Shown here one piece after another: positions 17,471-26,529 of a stretch of 64,000 bases of DNA (positions are counted from its first letter, which is position 1; each line of letters starts with the position of its first letter). This stretch comes from Natronomonas salina. GTDB lineage: Archaea > Halobacteriota > Halobacteria > Halobacteriales > Haloarculaceae. Under the pieces are notes generated by a model. That model did no database searches, had not been told where the DNA came from, and saw nothing but the letters and a program-made list of their open reading frames with translations. The stretch spans positions 1,550,001 through 1,614,000 of the forward strand of contig NZ_CP058335.1 in assembly GCF_013391105.1 (NCBI RefSeq), in the 5' to 3' direction. Made by a program: the position numbers and the translations under genes.

Positions 17471-18490
17471 TCAATCCTGCCGCCAGTCGGCGACGATGTC
17501 CCGCCAGAAGTCCTGGCCCTCGAAGCCGGTGTCCATGTCGAAGACGACGCGGTCGGCGACGCCGCCGTACTCTTGCCGCACGGCGTCGGCGATCTCGTCG
17601 AGCGGCGCCTCGACTGCGAACGTCTCGACCATCTCGTCGGTGACCAGGTCCGTCATCTCCCCCCAGCTGCCCTCCCGCGAGAGCTCCCAGAGCTCCCGGC
17701 CGGTGTCCGCCCAACCGTGGGTCTCCATGACGGGCTTGTAGGCCGGGGTGCTGCCGTAGAAGGCGATCCGCATCCGCACCATCTCGCGGCGGGCCTCCAT
17801 GGCGGCCTCGTCCTCGCCGGTGACGACGAACGGGCTCGCCGAGATCGTGACGTCGTCGAGCGACCGACCGTGTTCCTCGGCGGCTTCGGCGAGCCACGGC
17901 TTGATGCGCTCCTCGGTGTACGTCGGCGTGTTGAAGCTGTGCAGGCACAGCCCGTCGGCGAGCTCTCCGGCGAGCTTCACGTTCCGCTCGTTGACTGCCG
18001 CCAAGTAGATCGGGATGTCCGGGTCGGGGATGGGTCCCGGGTTGAACACGGTCGTCATCAGCGAGAACGAGTAGTACTCGCCGTCGTAGCCGAACTCCTC
18101 GACGTCGCCCTGCCAGTAGTCCCAGATGTGGCGGATCGACTCGACGACCTCGCGGAGTCGCCGGTTCGGGTCCCCCCAGTCGACGCTGAACCGCCGCTCG
18201 TTGTGCGCCTGCACCTGCGTCCCGAGGCCAAGCCGGAACCGGCCGCCGGAGAACCGCGCGAGGTTCCAGCCGATGTACGCGAGGACCATCGGCGACCGGG
18301 TGAACGCGGTGGCGATCCGCGTGCCGAACTCGATGCGCTCGGTCTGGTTGGCCGCGATCGGCAGCGGGAGGAACGAGTCGTAGTCCAGTTCGGGACTCCA
18401 GAGGCCGTCGAAGCCCATCTCCTCGGCGAGGCGGGCGTGCTCGCCGACGTCCGCGTCGAGGCCGTCCAGGGTGGCGTCGATCTTCGGCAT
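17471..18490 (-). CDS. luciferase-like F420-type oxidoreductase
   Basis: This 339-aa protein is of the bacterial luciferase-like fold. In archaea such enzymes normally use coenzyme F420 to oxidise or reduce small organics. The pattern EHARLAEEMGFDGLWSPE near the start, then FGTRIATAFTRSPMVLAY, ARFSGGRFRLGLGTQV and PIYLAAVNERNVKLAGE, is typical of the F420 subgroup (TIGR03617-like). I took ATG 18490 rather than GTG 18499. The gene is flanked by unrelated units, so the substrate cannot be inferred. Confidence 0.85.
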   Translation of the reverse strand: MPKIDATLDGLDADVGEHARLAEEMGFDGLWSPELDYDSFLPLPIAANQTERIEFGTRIATAFTRSPMVLAYIGWNLARFSGGRFRLGLGTQVQAHNERRFSVDWGDPNRRLREVVESIRHIWDYWQGDVEEFGYDGEYYSFSLMTTVFNPGPIPDPDIPIYLAAVNERNVKLAGELADGLCLHSFNTPTYTEERIKPWLAEAAEEHGRSLDDVTISASPFVVTGEDEAAMEARREMVRMRIAFYGSTPAYKPVMETHGWADTGRELWELSREGSWGEMTDLVTDEMVETFAVEAPLDEIADAVRQEYGGVADRVVFDMDTGFEGQDFWRDIVADWRQD

Positions 18491-18548
18491 ACCCCACACA
18501 GCGGCGCCGAGCCCGTAAAACTACGCGCCGCCCGGGACCGCCCGGCGC

Positions 18549-19661
18549 TCAGTTCGCCGCGCAGTTGTTCGGCCCGAGTTCGAGGTCGCCGGCGTCGTCG
18601 TCCAGCGGTCGCTTCCCCCAGTTGATCGCCTTGATCTCGTTGAAGTTGGCGGGCTCCTCGGAGAGCCCCTCGACGATGGCCTCGACGAACTCGTCGCGAC
18701 CGTCCATCCCGAACAGCTCGTTGGTCGCCGCGAGGTCGCCGAGCGTGCTCGCGAGCGGGCGTCGCTCCTCGTCGTCGAAGTGCCCTGGGTAGACCGCCGT
18801 CTCGGCGGGCAGGTGGGCGAGCTCCCGGAGGCTCTCGAAGAGGGCCGCGGCGGCCGCCCGGACGTCGGTCTCGTCGCTGCCCTCGAGGTCGGGGCGGCCG
18901 ACGCTCCGCAGGAACAGCGTGTCGCCCGACAGGAGCGCGTCGCCCCAGGTGAGCGAGACGCTCCCCGGCGTGTGCCCGGGGGTGTGGTGGACCGTCAGCT
19001 CCGAGTCGCCCACCGGGATGGTCTCGCCGTCGGCAATCGGCGTGTAGCCGTCCAGTTCGCCCGCGTCCTCGGCGTGGAGGTAGTAGGGGACGCCCAGGTC
19101 GTCGGCCATCGGGCGGCCGCCGCTGACGTGGTCGGCGTGGGCGTGCGTGTCGACGGCGCCGACGATTTTGACGTCGCGCTCGGCGGCCACCTCCCGGTAC
19201 TCGTCGACGTAGAGGCTGGGGTCGACGACGACGCCCTCGCCGGCGTCGTGGACGAGATACGAGACGCAGCCGGTCCCGGGGCGGACGACCTGGACGACGC
19301 CGGGCGTCTCGGTCTCGTAGGGCACGTGGACGCGCGCCCAGCCGTTCATCCCGTCGGCCATCGACCGGGCGTCGTAGCCGCGCTCCCGGAGGAACTCGGC
19401 GGCGCGGGCCGACGTCACCCCGGCCACGCAGACGACCGCGATCTCCCGTTCCGCCGGAAGCTCGTCGAGGGCGGCCTCGAGGCCCGAGAACTCCTTCTCG
19501 AGGAGCTGGTCGTAGATGGGGAGGTTGCGGCTCCCCTCGACGTGCCACTCCTCGTAGTCATCCTCGTTGCGGACGTCGAGGACGAACAGCTCGTCGTCGT
19601 CCCGCCTGGCGGCGACCTCGTCGGGCGGCATCGTGTCGTCCCTGCGGGTGGTCTCGCTCAT
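18549..19661 (-). CDS. rhodanese-MBL fold fusion (persulfide dioxygenase-like)
   Basis: This 370-aa two-domain protein likely handles sulfane sulfur. The N-terminal rhodanese domain (about residues 8-110) ends its active loop in VVCVAGVTS, giving Cys78 as persulfide carrier. The C-terminal metallo-beta-lactamase domain (about 115-370) has DTHAHADHVSGG, HTPGHTPGS and SGDTLF, plus a later PGH. These are the metal ligands of the glyoxalase II / ETHE1-type persulfide dioxygenase group. The domain order (rhodanese first) is the reverse of common bacterial fusions. ATG 19661 gives a compact start; the longer upstream frame is basic and unlikely. Confidence 0.85.
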   Translation of the reverse strand: MSETTRRDDTMPPDEVAARRDDDELFVLDVRNEDDYEEWHVEGSRNLPIYDQLLEKEFSGLEAALDELPAEREIAVVCVAGVTSARAAEFLRERGYDARSMADGMNGWARVHVPYETETPGVVQVVRPGTGCVSYLVHDAGEGVVVDPSLYVDEYREVAAERDVKIVGAVDTHAHADHVSGGRPMADDLGVPYYLHAEDAGELDGYTPIADGETIPVGDSELTVHHTPGHTPGSVSLTWGDALLSGDTLFLRSVGRPDLEGSDETDVRAAAAALFESLRELAHLPAETAVYPGHFDDEERRPLASTLGDLAATNELFGMDGRDEFVEAIVEGLSEEPANFNEIKAINWGKRPLDDDAGDLELGPNNCAAN

Positions 19662-19837
19662 CTCGTAGAGCCCTACGAGGTACGGCGGGGAAAGACTGTC
19701 GCGGGCGCGGGTGCCGTCGGGAAGCCCCGACCGGCTACCAGTCTGGAGTGGGGAGCCGCGTCGGGAGCCTCGGGTCAACGAGTGAGCCTCGACGCACGTT
19801 CTTGTCCGTTGAGGACCTAGCAGGGACTAGACCGTCG

Positions 19838-20446
19838 ATGACGCCCGCCGAAATCCGTCTCCTCACCCGGGTCGCCGCCGCCTTCGAGCATCGCTCGTTC
19901 TGGCAGCGGCTCGTCCGGCACGCCGCGATTCCGGCGGCTATCTTCCTCGCCGTGTTCGCCGCGAGCCTCCACCTCGGCGACGGCGCCGGGACGGACGAGG
20001 GCATCGAGGCGCTGACGGTCATCCCGGGGGCGACGATGACCACCTGGGAGATCTTCGCGAACAACGCGACGGTGCTGCTGGCGATCTTCGTCGGCGGCGC
20101 CCTGACGTTCGCAATCGGCGCCATCTTCGTCCTCGCGAAGAACGCCGTCCACTTCGGGTGGGGCGTGAGCCTGCTGGCCGAGTCCTACGGGACGACGGTC
20201 GCCCTGGCGGCGTTCCTGCCGCACGGGATCGTCGAGACCGCCGCGTTCCTCGTGGTGGCCGGCGCCTCGGTCCGCGTCGCGGTCCTGGTCGTCTGGTCGC
20301 GCGTCGCGCCCGGGACCGTCTGGCGCCGCGACGTCCTGCTCGACGTGGCGGCGCTCGTGGCCGTCGCGTTCGCGTTGCTCGCCGTCGCGGCCGTCGTCGA
20401 GACGACCGTCACGCCGGCGTTCGTCGAACGGGTGGCGCAGGGCTGA
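19838..20446 (+). CDS. SpoIIM-like (DUF95) membrane protein
   Basis: This 202-aa membrane protein has about five hydrophobic segments. The pattern WEIFANNATVLLAIFVGG followed by FLPHGIVETAAFLVVAGAS is the hallmark of stage II sporulation protein M relatives. In archaea these are not linked to sporulation and have no proven job. ATG 19838 is preferred to the in-frame 19748, because the first thirty codons are unlike the family. It is a single gene, divergent from the rhodanese-MBL gene. Confidence 0.85.
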   Translation: MTPAEIRLLTRVAAAFEHRSFWQRLVRHAAIPAAIFLAVFAASLHLGDGAGTDEGIEALTVIPGATMTTWEIFANNATVLLAIFVGGALTFAIGAIFVLAKNAVHFGWGVSLLAESYGTTVALAAFLPHGIVETAAFLVVAGASVRVAVLVVWSRVAPGTVWRRDVLLDVAALVAVAFALLAVAAVVETTVTPAFVERVAQG

Positions 20447-20562
20447 CGGGTGGCGACGGAGCGGAACAGACGGGGCACACGACCCCGAGCGAGCAGTCCA
20501 GACCGATCGCGCAGCGCGTATGCGTGGACTGTCGAGAACGGGAAGAGCGGCCGGACCCCGGA

Positions 20563-20985
20563 TCAGGCGCCTGGGACGCCGAGCGCATCCGGCGTGACGA
20601 TGCCGAGCGTCGAGAGGGCGAAGAGGATCAGCACGGCGACGACCCACGCGATGATGGCCATGCCGATCGCGGTCCCCCAGCCGCCGGGGAACAGCCAGTT
20701 GATGATGCCGATCCACGCCAGCAGCATGAGCAGCGGCCCGAGGAACGGGATCCACCCGAGGAACAGCCCGACCACGGTGTAGACGGCCGCGCCGATCAGC
20801 GCCGTCAGGATGGCCCGGCGGAAGCCCGTATCTCGGTCGACCAGCAGTTTGGCCGCGAGGTGGATCGCCGCCGCCCCGACGAGCAGGCTGACGAGGAAGA
20901 CGAAGACGGCGCTGATTATCGCGTCGGTCTCGAAGCTCGCCTGCAGTACGACACCGTCGACGTAACCGCTGATTCCAGCTATCAT
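20563..20985 (-). CDS. hypothetical four-helix membrane protein
   Basis: This 140-aa protein has about four hydrophobic helices (roughly residues 22-46, 58-78, 80-100 and 105-128) and few charged residues. No family motif is recognised. It ends about 115 bp past the convergent SpoIIM-like gene. It starts 7 bp after the end of the amphi-Trp gene on the same strand, so the two are probably one transcript. Confidence 0.7.
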   Translation of the reverse strand: MIAGISGYVDGVVLQASFETDAIISAVFVFLVSLLVGAAAIHLAAKLLVDRDTGFRRAILTALIGAAVYTVVGLFLGWIPFLGPLLMLLAWIGIINWLFPGGWGTAIGMAIIAWVVAVLILFALSTLGIVTPDALGVPGA

Positions 20986-20992
20986 CGTTCGA

Positions 20993-21331
20993 TCAGTGGT
21001 CCGTCTCGGGTTCGGTCTCCGTCTCCGGTTCGGGCTCCGATTCGACCTCGTCGTCGGACTCCGTCTCGGCGTCGGACTCCGCCGTGTCGCTCGTCGGGTT
21101 CCAGTTGAACGTGATGGCCACCTCCTCGGTGTCCTTCCGGAGCCGGCGCGACCGCTCGGTTATCGTCGTCTCCTGGTCGATGGTCTCCGGCGGCGACAGC
21201 CGGATCTCCTTGTTGCCGACGGGGATCTCGACCGTCCGGCTCTCGGAGTCCAGCTGGTCGGCGACGGTCCGCAGGAACGTGGCCGCCTCCGCTCGAGTCA
21301 GCTTCGTCTCGTCGGTGGTCGTTTCGGCCAT
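20993..21331 (-). CDS. amphi-Trp domain protein
   Basis: This 112-aa soluble protein has the amphi-Trp domain in about residues 10-80. It begins with KLTRAEAATFLRTVADQL, then strands of an amphipathic sheet ending VAITFNWNP with the hallmark Trp. The last 30 residues are an almost pure Asp/Glu/Ser/Thr/Pro tail, common in halophiles. The function is unknown. ATG 21331 is taken over the one five codons upstream because it gives the usual MAE start. It is followed by a membrane protein gene. Confidence 0.85.
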   Translation of the reverse strand: MAETTTDETKLTRAEAATFLRTVADQLDSESRTVEIPVGNKEIRLSPPETIDQETTITERSRRLRKDTEEVAITFNWNPTSDTAESDAETESDDEVESEPEPETETEPETDH

Positions 21332-21603
21332 GGGTACAACAGTCACGTTTCGGACGACCGACGGTTAACTATGGAGTCACAAATCTCGGTTGCAGACACC
21401 TACGCTCTCGTGAACGTCTCTTTGCGGGAGCTTACTCGGCCGTACGCACCGCCTCCGAACGGGCGACCGCGAGGAGCCGCGCTCCCGCAAGCGGCGTCAC
21501 GACGCCGTCACCGGGGAGATACGCAGAGGGAGGTGCTCCGCCGGTCCTTACTAGTTTTTTAGGAACATCTGGTTTCCCTGCAGAAGTGCTACCTGCAGGC
21601 GAG

Positions 21604-21981
21604 ATGGAGAGAGACCGGAGCGGCACGGCAGGGCTCGACGTCGACCGGAGCGAACTCGCCGCTGTGCTGGCCGGCCAGCTACGACGAGGCGTCGTCGAGC
21701 GACTCCAGGAGACGGACGTCCCGCTGAGTCTCGCGGACCTCGCCGTCGAGCTGGCGCGGACCGACGTCGAGACGGAGGTCGACCGCTGGACGCGAGCCGA
21801 GTGCTACTGGATCAAGCTGTACCACAACCACGTTCCCGCCCTCGAGGAGGCCGGGGTACTCGAGTACGACCGGGACAGACGGACGGTGTCGCTCGCGCCC
21901 GGCGCGGCGGACGGGGAGTTCGACGACGAAGCGATCACCGCGATGGAGGCCCACCCCGACCAGCGGTGGGTTCAGGAGTGA
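21604..21981 (+). CDS. DUF7344-type winged-helix protein
   Basis: This 125-aa protein looks like the haloarchaeal DUF7344 group of winged-helix proteins. The core is LRRGVVERLQE, LSLADLAVELART, then CYWIKLYHNHVPALEEAGVLEYD, ending in a beta-wing. Such proteins are presumed DNA-binding regulators. ATG 21604 (MERDRSG) is preferred to 21586. A second family member is at 59314-59685. The target is unknown. Confidence 0.75.
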   Translation: MERDRSGTAGLDVDRSELAAVLAGQLRRGVVERLQETDVPLSLADLAVELARTDVETEVDRWTRAECYWIKLYHNHVPALEEAGVLEYDRDRRTVSLAPGAADGEFDDEAITAMEAHPDQRWVQE

Positions 21982-22072
21982 GGATAGTCCCCGGATACTG
22001 GAACGGAGAACCTCGGGAAAGTATGGCCGACGCTACCCCCTCGGCACGGCGGGGCCACGGCTCACCCCGTGA

Positions 22073-22258
22073 TCACGGCGCGGGAGAGGGGTCGGGTTCG
22101 CAGTTGAAGACCCAGCCGACGTCGGGGTTCTCGCAGTCGCAGCCCCGGTACCGGCTGCTGGTCTGGAGTTCGCCGCCCGGTCGGAGGTTCGCGGGAAAGC
22201 GGGTCTCGCAGGTGCGGCACTTCACGACGCAGAGCGCTGGGGATTCCGTGTCGGACAT
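22073..22258 (-). CDS. small zinc-finger-like protein
   Basis: This 61-aa protein has a CRTC pair near residue 14 and CDCENPDVGWVFNC near residues 40-53, enough cysteines for one zinc site. Such tiny CxxC proteins are frequent in haloarchaea (some affect metabolism or biofilm), but this one cannot be matched to a studied member. An early Cys (residue 10) may also take part. It stands alone on the minus strand. Confidence 0.65.
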   Translation of the reverse strand: MSDTESPALCVVKCRTCETRFPANLRPGGELQTSSRYRGCDCENPDVGWVFNCEPDPSPAP

Positions 22259-22386
22259 GGGAGTACAGGCGAGTATACGCTAGGGGAACTATGAACGCGT
22301 TCATTCTAGAGGTAACTCGCACGGAACCGGTCATCGCTCGGTAGCGAAGGTGAGAGCGGTAGCCCGGCAGAGAGCCTCCGAAGGCG

Positions 22387-22402
22387 GCCAAAACATTTTG
22401 GC
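22387..22402. promoter_or_regulatory. inverted repeat GCCAAAA-N2-TTTTGGC
   Basis: Perfect 7-bp arms lie around CA, about 40 bp upstream of the 34-codon gene at 22441. It could be an operator or part of its promoter. Confidence 0.4.
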
Positions 22403-22440
22403 GGTCGCCTCTTGCGCGCGAGTCCCCTACGTACGAACCG

Positions 22441-22545
22441 ATGGAGCGAGTTGGAATCACCGCGGCCGACAGAGAACGGATCCGACGCTACCTCGAGAAA
22501 CCACCGCACGACCGTGACGAGGACGACCTCGTCCCGGACAGCTAG
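22441..22545 (+). CDS. very small conserved-looking protein
   Basis: This 34-aa frame begins MERVGITAADRERIRRYLE and ends acidic (DEDDLVPDS). The composition is typically haloarchaeal, and a palindrome lies just upstream. It converges with the HalOD1 gene 32 bp away. No function is known. It could be a short regulator or an unproven frame. Confidence 0.4.
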   Translation: MERVGITAADRERIRRYLEKPPHDRDEDDLVPDS

Positions 22546-22577
22546 TAGTCGCCGGAGTAACGCCCTCGAATCGACCC

Positions 22578-22841
22578 CTACCGCCCGTCGATCGGAAGCG
22601 GTTCGACCTGTATCTGCTGTGGACCTTCGACGGTCACGTCGTACCCGTGATAGCTGAACGTGACGTGATCGACGCGCCGCTCCGGAGTGGCGAAGAGCGC
22701 CATCAGCGCGTCGGTATCGACGACGTCGTGGAGCGGCGGAAGATCGAGGGGGTCGACGTTCTCGCGTGCGGCCACCCGCTCGACGATGGCCAACGGGAGC
22801 GGCCGGGTGACGGATTGGTCCGGTTTTGCCTTCGTTTCCAT
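22578..22841 (-). CDS. HalOD1 output-domain protein
   Basis: This 87-aa stand-alone HalOD1 domain has the pattern PLPLAIVERVAARENVDP, LPPLHDVVDTDALMALF, then VTFSYHGYDVTVEG near the C-terminus. HalOD1 is a haloarchaeal signalling output domain, often fused to receiver domains. The free-standing forms are of unknown job. ATG 22841 is chosen; the long upstream frame to 23222 is not protein-like. A second copy is at 55792-56058. Confidence 0.85.
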   Translation of the reverse strand: METKAKPDQSVTRPLPLAIVERVAARENVDPLDLPPLHDVVDTDALMALFATPERRVDHVTFSYHGYDVTVEGPQQIQVEPLPIDGR

Positions 22842-23305
22842 AGCGGGAACACTGTGTGCTCCGTAGCATAAACCCAACGGTAGTTTTCTCCGGTTGAAAG
22901 ACGGATAAATCGTCGTTCCCCCGGCCGTTCTGGCCGGAGGTCGACGACTCGCCTCATCCGAACAGAATAGATCCTCCGCCCGATCTACCCAGACAGGCGA
23001 TATTCTATCAGGTAACGTATATTTTATCGGGTCGCGGGTCGCCGGGAGGTCCGACTCGATGTGGTAAGGATGGCCATCCGGACCCCCCACGATACGGCGG
23101 CGTGATGTCGTCAGTACCACCGTCCCTACTATCGACGAGAGTCGTAATCGAGACCACAAGGGGAACCGGTCTCGCGCCGTGAGAGACACTAACGATACCC
23201 CAGGACGGCGCTTTGTTGACACCGTGTGGCTTATATACCCCGTTCGCTTCCTACCACTGTGTACGACCCGACTACTCCCGTCTCCCTCAACGGGGTGATC
23301 CGATA
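22842..23305. other. 464-bp divergent intergenic region
   Basis: No gene is seen. It holds a plus-strand TATA-like CTTATATA (about 23229-23236) and a strong Shine-Dalgarno-like GGGGTGATCC (23291-23300) for the gene at 23306. Other parts are AT-rich patches without clear repeats. Confidence 0.55.
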
Positions 23306-23590
23306 ATGTGGCAAGATTTCATCTTCCTTACAGGTAGCATCATCTCCATCATTTCGCTGACACCTACGCTCCGGAGCGCCGTCGCGAGCGTCCCCTGGGC
23401 CACGAGCCTCCCCTCCGCGGCGATCGGTCTCGTCTACGGCGGAACCTACCTCTCGCTCGGCATGACCTTCTCCGCGGCAGGCTCCCTCGCCGCCGGGCTC
23501 ATGTGGTCGCTCATCCTCGCCTTCCGGCGCCCGACCGCCACCGAGTCCCGGTCGTTCCTCCCGACCGACACCGCCAGCGACTCCATCTAG
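23306..23590 (+). CDS. small membrane protein
   Basis: This 94-aa protein has about three hydrophobic stretches (FIFLTGSIISIISL, TSLPSAAIGLVYGGTYL, and TFSAAGSLAAGLMWSLIL). The short tail is polar and Thr/Ser-rich. GGGGTGATCC, complementary to the archaeal 16S tail, lies five bases before ATG 23306 and decides the start over the in-frame 23213. Similar small membrane proteins occur in other haloarchaea, without known function. Confidence 0.75.
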   Translation: MWQDFIFLTGSIISIISLTPTLRSAVASVPWATSLPSAAIGLVYGGTYLSLGMTFSAAGSLAAGLMWSLILAFRRPTATESRSFLPTDTASDSI

Positions 23591-23710
23591 GCGTCTCCCA
23601 CCGGAGATCCAATCGGCTCTGCCGTCCGTTCGTTATTTCAGGTAAAGTGCGCCTAGCCTCCGGTAGCCCGCCCGGGGTACGTCACATCGCTTCACTACCA
23701 CCGATGACGG

Positions 23711-25465
23711 TCAGTCATCGTACTCCGCGGTGACGTCCTCCAGGTTCACGACGCCGTCCGGGACGCGGTAGGCGGCGACCACCGACCGGTCGGCGTCCGG
23801 CGAGTCGACCGTCTTGTCGACGGCGTAGCCGACGTACGTGCAGTCCTCCCGCGTGAACTCGACGACCGAGTACCCCCAGTTGTGGCTGTCGAAGAACTCG
23901 ATGTGTGGGTTCATCGCAGGGATCAGCCACGAGAGCAGCGGCTCCGTGACCCGCTTCCGGCGGCCGCGCGTGAGGTGCAGCGCCTCGGCGACGTTCAGCG
24001 AGGTGACGGCCGGCGTCATGAACTCGACGCCGATGCGCTCGCCCTGGGCGACGCCCTCGCCGCCGGTCACCCGACCCGGGTAGGAGCTCTGCTTGTACGC
24101 CGCGACGTAGCAGTGCATGTCGCCGGTCAGCGTCACGAAGTTCTCGACGTCGGCAGCCGCGATCGTCTCGGTGATCGCCATCCGCTCGCGGGTGTAGCCG
24201 TCCCAGCCGCCCTGGACGGGGTAGATCGACAGCGGCCCCGACCCGAACCGGAACGGCGACGTCAGCACCTCGTCGGCCCACACCGTCCACTTAGTCTCCG
24301 ACCCCGTGATGGTGTCGAGCAGCCACTCCCGCTGTTCCTCGCCGAGCATTGTCCGCCCGGGGGGCTCGCGGTTCGGGCCGACGTTGTCCGGCGTCGGGAT
24401 CGCTCGCCGCGGCGGGTCGCGGAACAGCCGCTCGTCGGTCATCGCCATCGTCACGAGGTCGCCGAACTCGAAGTCCCGCCACAGCTGGAAGCGGTCCTGC
24501 AGGGAGTCGCCGCCCGGGTCGTACTCGACGCGGGCCGGCATGAACTCCCACCAGGCGTGCATCGCGTCGGCGACCAGCCGGGTCATGAATTCCGGGTCGT
24601 CGGCGCGCGGGTGGTCGCCCGCAGGCGCGTCGGTCTCGGAGTCCCAGTAGAGGTCGTTGACCATCTCGTGGTCGTCCCAGCCCGCGATGAGGGTGTGGGA
24701 CTCCAGGGCCTCCTGGAGGAACCGGTCGCTGCGGTACAGCCGGTAGAGGTAGCGGTAGTCCTCGAGGCCCCAGACGCGGTCGTGGCCGCTCGGCAGCGAC
24801 TTCTCGCGGCCCTCGTACTCGTAGGAGCCGAGGCCCTTGAAGTGGCCCGCTCCGGACTCGTAGATGAAGTCCCCCAGGTGGACGAGGAAGTCGACGTCCT
24901 CCTCGGCGACGTAGTGGAAGGCGGGGTAGTAGCCGTTGAGGTAGTTCTGGCAGGCCAGGACCGCCAGCCGGACCGACTCCGGGGAGTCCTCCGGCCGCGG
25001 CAGCGTCTGGCAGCGACCAACCCGGGAGGCCACGCCGCGGTAGACGAACCGGTAGTGGTACTCGCGGTCCGCCTCGAGGTGGCCGTCGAGGTCGACCTTC
25101 ACCGTGTAGTCGTGGGCGCGGATCCCCTCGGTGTCGGTGACGACGCCGCTGTAGACGATGTCGGACATCGCTTCGTCGCGGGCGACCTGCACCGCCAGCG
25201 GCGCGCCGGCGTCGAACCGGTCCGGGGCGACGCGCGTCCAGAGGATGACCCCCTCCGGCGTCGGCCCGCCGCTGGCGACCGACTGCGGGAACGTCTCGTC
25301 GGGGTCGGCCGCCGCGTCGAACTCGAAGGCCGGACCGTCGGTCGTCTCGGCGGCGTCGGCCGCGACGGCGATGTCGTGGGAGTCGAGTTCGGAGAGGAGT
25401 TCGGAGTGGTCGTCCGCCCCGCGCGACGGTTCGTCCAGACCGGCCAGGTCGACGGAATCGGGCAC
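23711..25465 (-). CDS. PhoD-type alkaline phosphatase
   Basis: This 584-aa phosphodiesterase/phosphomonoesterase is of the PhoD family. An N-terminal beta domain (ETFPQSVASGGPTPEG, then VILWTRVAPD) is followed by the metallophosphatase domain. Metal-site motifs are HLGDFIYES near residue 195, GWDDHEMVND near 267, LTGDMHCYVA near 448 and the DSHNWGYSVVEF segment near the end. Unlike most PhoD proteins there is no visible Tat signal; the frame begins with an acidic 45-residue stretch and no upstream start is possible. It is therefore either cytoplasmic or exported by other means. The GTG start at 25465 is the first in frame. Confidence 0.9.
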   Translation of the reverse strand: MPDSVDLAGLDEPSRGADDHSELLSELDSHDIAVAADAAETTDGPAFEFDAAADPDETFPQSVASGGPTPEGVILWTRVAPDRFDAGAPLAVQVARDEAMSDIVYSGVVTDTEGIRAHDYTVKVDLDGHLEADREYHYRFVYRGVASRVGRCQTLPRPEDSPESVRLAVLACQNYLNGYYPAFHYVAEEDVDFLVHLGDFIYESGAGHFKGLGSYEYEGREKSLPSGHDRVWGLEDYRYLYRLYRSDRFLQEALESHTLIAGWDDHEMVNDLYWDSETDAPAGDHPRADDPEFMTRLVADAMHAWWEFMPARVEYDPGGDSLQDRFQLWRDFEFGDLVTMAMTDERLFRDPPRRAIPTPDNVGPNREPPGRTMLGEEQREWLLDTITGSETKWTVWADEVLTSPFRFGSGPLSIYPVQGGWDGYTRERMAITETIAAADVENFVTLTGDMHCYVAAYKQSSYPGRVTGGEGVAQGERIGVEFMTPAVTSLNVAEALHLTRGRRKRVTEPLLSWLIPAMNPHIEFFDSHNWGYSVVEFTREDCTYVGYAVDKTVDSPDADRSVVAAYRVPDGVVNLEDVTAEYDD

Positions 25466-25567
25466 GTTCGGTTGGTTCGTGGAGAACTGATTTCGAGGTT
25501 ACGGCTGCGCGGCGAACGGACGCCGTCCGGCCGCCGGTTCGCTGCAGCTACGGAGCCCGTCCAGGGC

Positions 25568-26338
25568 TCACTGGCCGGACTGTTCCTGGGCGGCCGGGAG
25601 CCAGTCTGGGTCCTCGACGGTGGTCGAGCCGACGCCCGTCAGCGAGTAGCTGAAGGTGATCGTCTGCTCGACGCCGTCGGCGTCGACGCCGTCGCCGCCC
25701 CAGCTCTCGTAGCGGACGAGGCCGTCCTCGTCGACCAGGACGACGTAGTCGAAGGAGGTCCAGGTGAACTCGCCGTCGGTGGCCTGGTCGGTGACCCAGG
25801 TCGGATCGTCGGTCCGCTCGTAGCGCGTGACCGTGACGCCGTCGTAGGTCTCGGTGCCGGCCGCCTCGAACGCCTCGAGGTCGGCCCCGCTCGCGAAGGA
25901 GCTCTCGACGGAGAACATGGTGTCCCCGGGGGAGAACTCGCCGGTCGCGACCTGGTAAGTCGCGTCCTCGTCGGACCCGTACCGCGAGTACATCGTCCCG
26001 TCGGCGTAGAACGTCTCGTGGTCGGTGCTCACGCCTTCCTCGCCGGCCAGCCGCATCCCGAAGTTCGACCGTTCGTTCTCGTAGTCGACGGCGTGGGTGT
26101 ACGTGGTCGCGCCCGCGCGTTCCCCGTCGCTGTCGAAGGCCATCTCCCAGGTGGACGTGTAACTGCCGGCCTCGATCAGCGCGGCCGTCCGGTTCTCGAC
26201 GAGCGTGACGTCCCCACCCGAGTCGTCGCTGTCCGTCGGCGTTTCACCCGAAGCGACGTCACCGTTGCCACCGCCGGCGCAGCCGGCGAGGAGGACGATC
26301 AGGACGACGAGCACGGTCGGTAGCACCCTTCCCTTCAT
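25568..26338 (-). CDS. haloarchaeal lipoprotein (DUF7537-like)
   Basis: This 256-aa protein has a short N-terminal signal and lipobox (VLLAGC), then a Gly/Asp/Thr-rich linker and a beta-rich domain (EMAFDSDGERAGATTYTHAV, later DGVTVTRYERTDD). It resembles the many LppX/LolA-like lipoproteins of haloarchaea that were named DUF7537. The signal has no twin Arg, so Sec export is likely. It sits just upstream of the PhoD gene on the same strand, with a gap of about 100 bp. Confidence 0.75.
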   Translation of the reverse strand: MKGRVLPTVLVVLIVLLAGCAGGGNGDVASGETPTDSDDSGGDVTLVENRTAALIEAGSYTSTWEMAFDSDGERAGATTYTHAVDYENERSNFGMRLAGEEGVSTDHETFYADGTMYSRYGSDEDATYQVATGEFSPGDTMFSVESSFASGADLEAFEAAGTETYDGVTVTRYERTDDPTWVTDQATDGEFTWTSFDYVVLVDEDGLVRYESWGGDGVDADGVEQTITFSYSLTGVGSTTVEDPDWLPAAQEQSGQ

Positions 26339-26529
26339 GAGAGTGATACGACAGCAGAGTATATAGAACTAGCAGTAGAAAGTCCAGATGCCCCGATATA
26401 CGCGCCTGGACGAATTACTGTAACGGGACACCCCATACATCAGTCAGTTAATATTACGGGATGGTTGGCCTTGCTCTCGCCGAGTTCGACCGAAATTGAG
26501 AGCTCGATCGAGGTTGTACGCCGCTGCTG

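Noticed and set aside
23882-26323. 813-codon plus-strand frame
   Set aside because: It lies antisense to the PhoD and lipoprotein genes and reads as Arg/Val/Asp-rich sequence without motifs.
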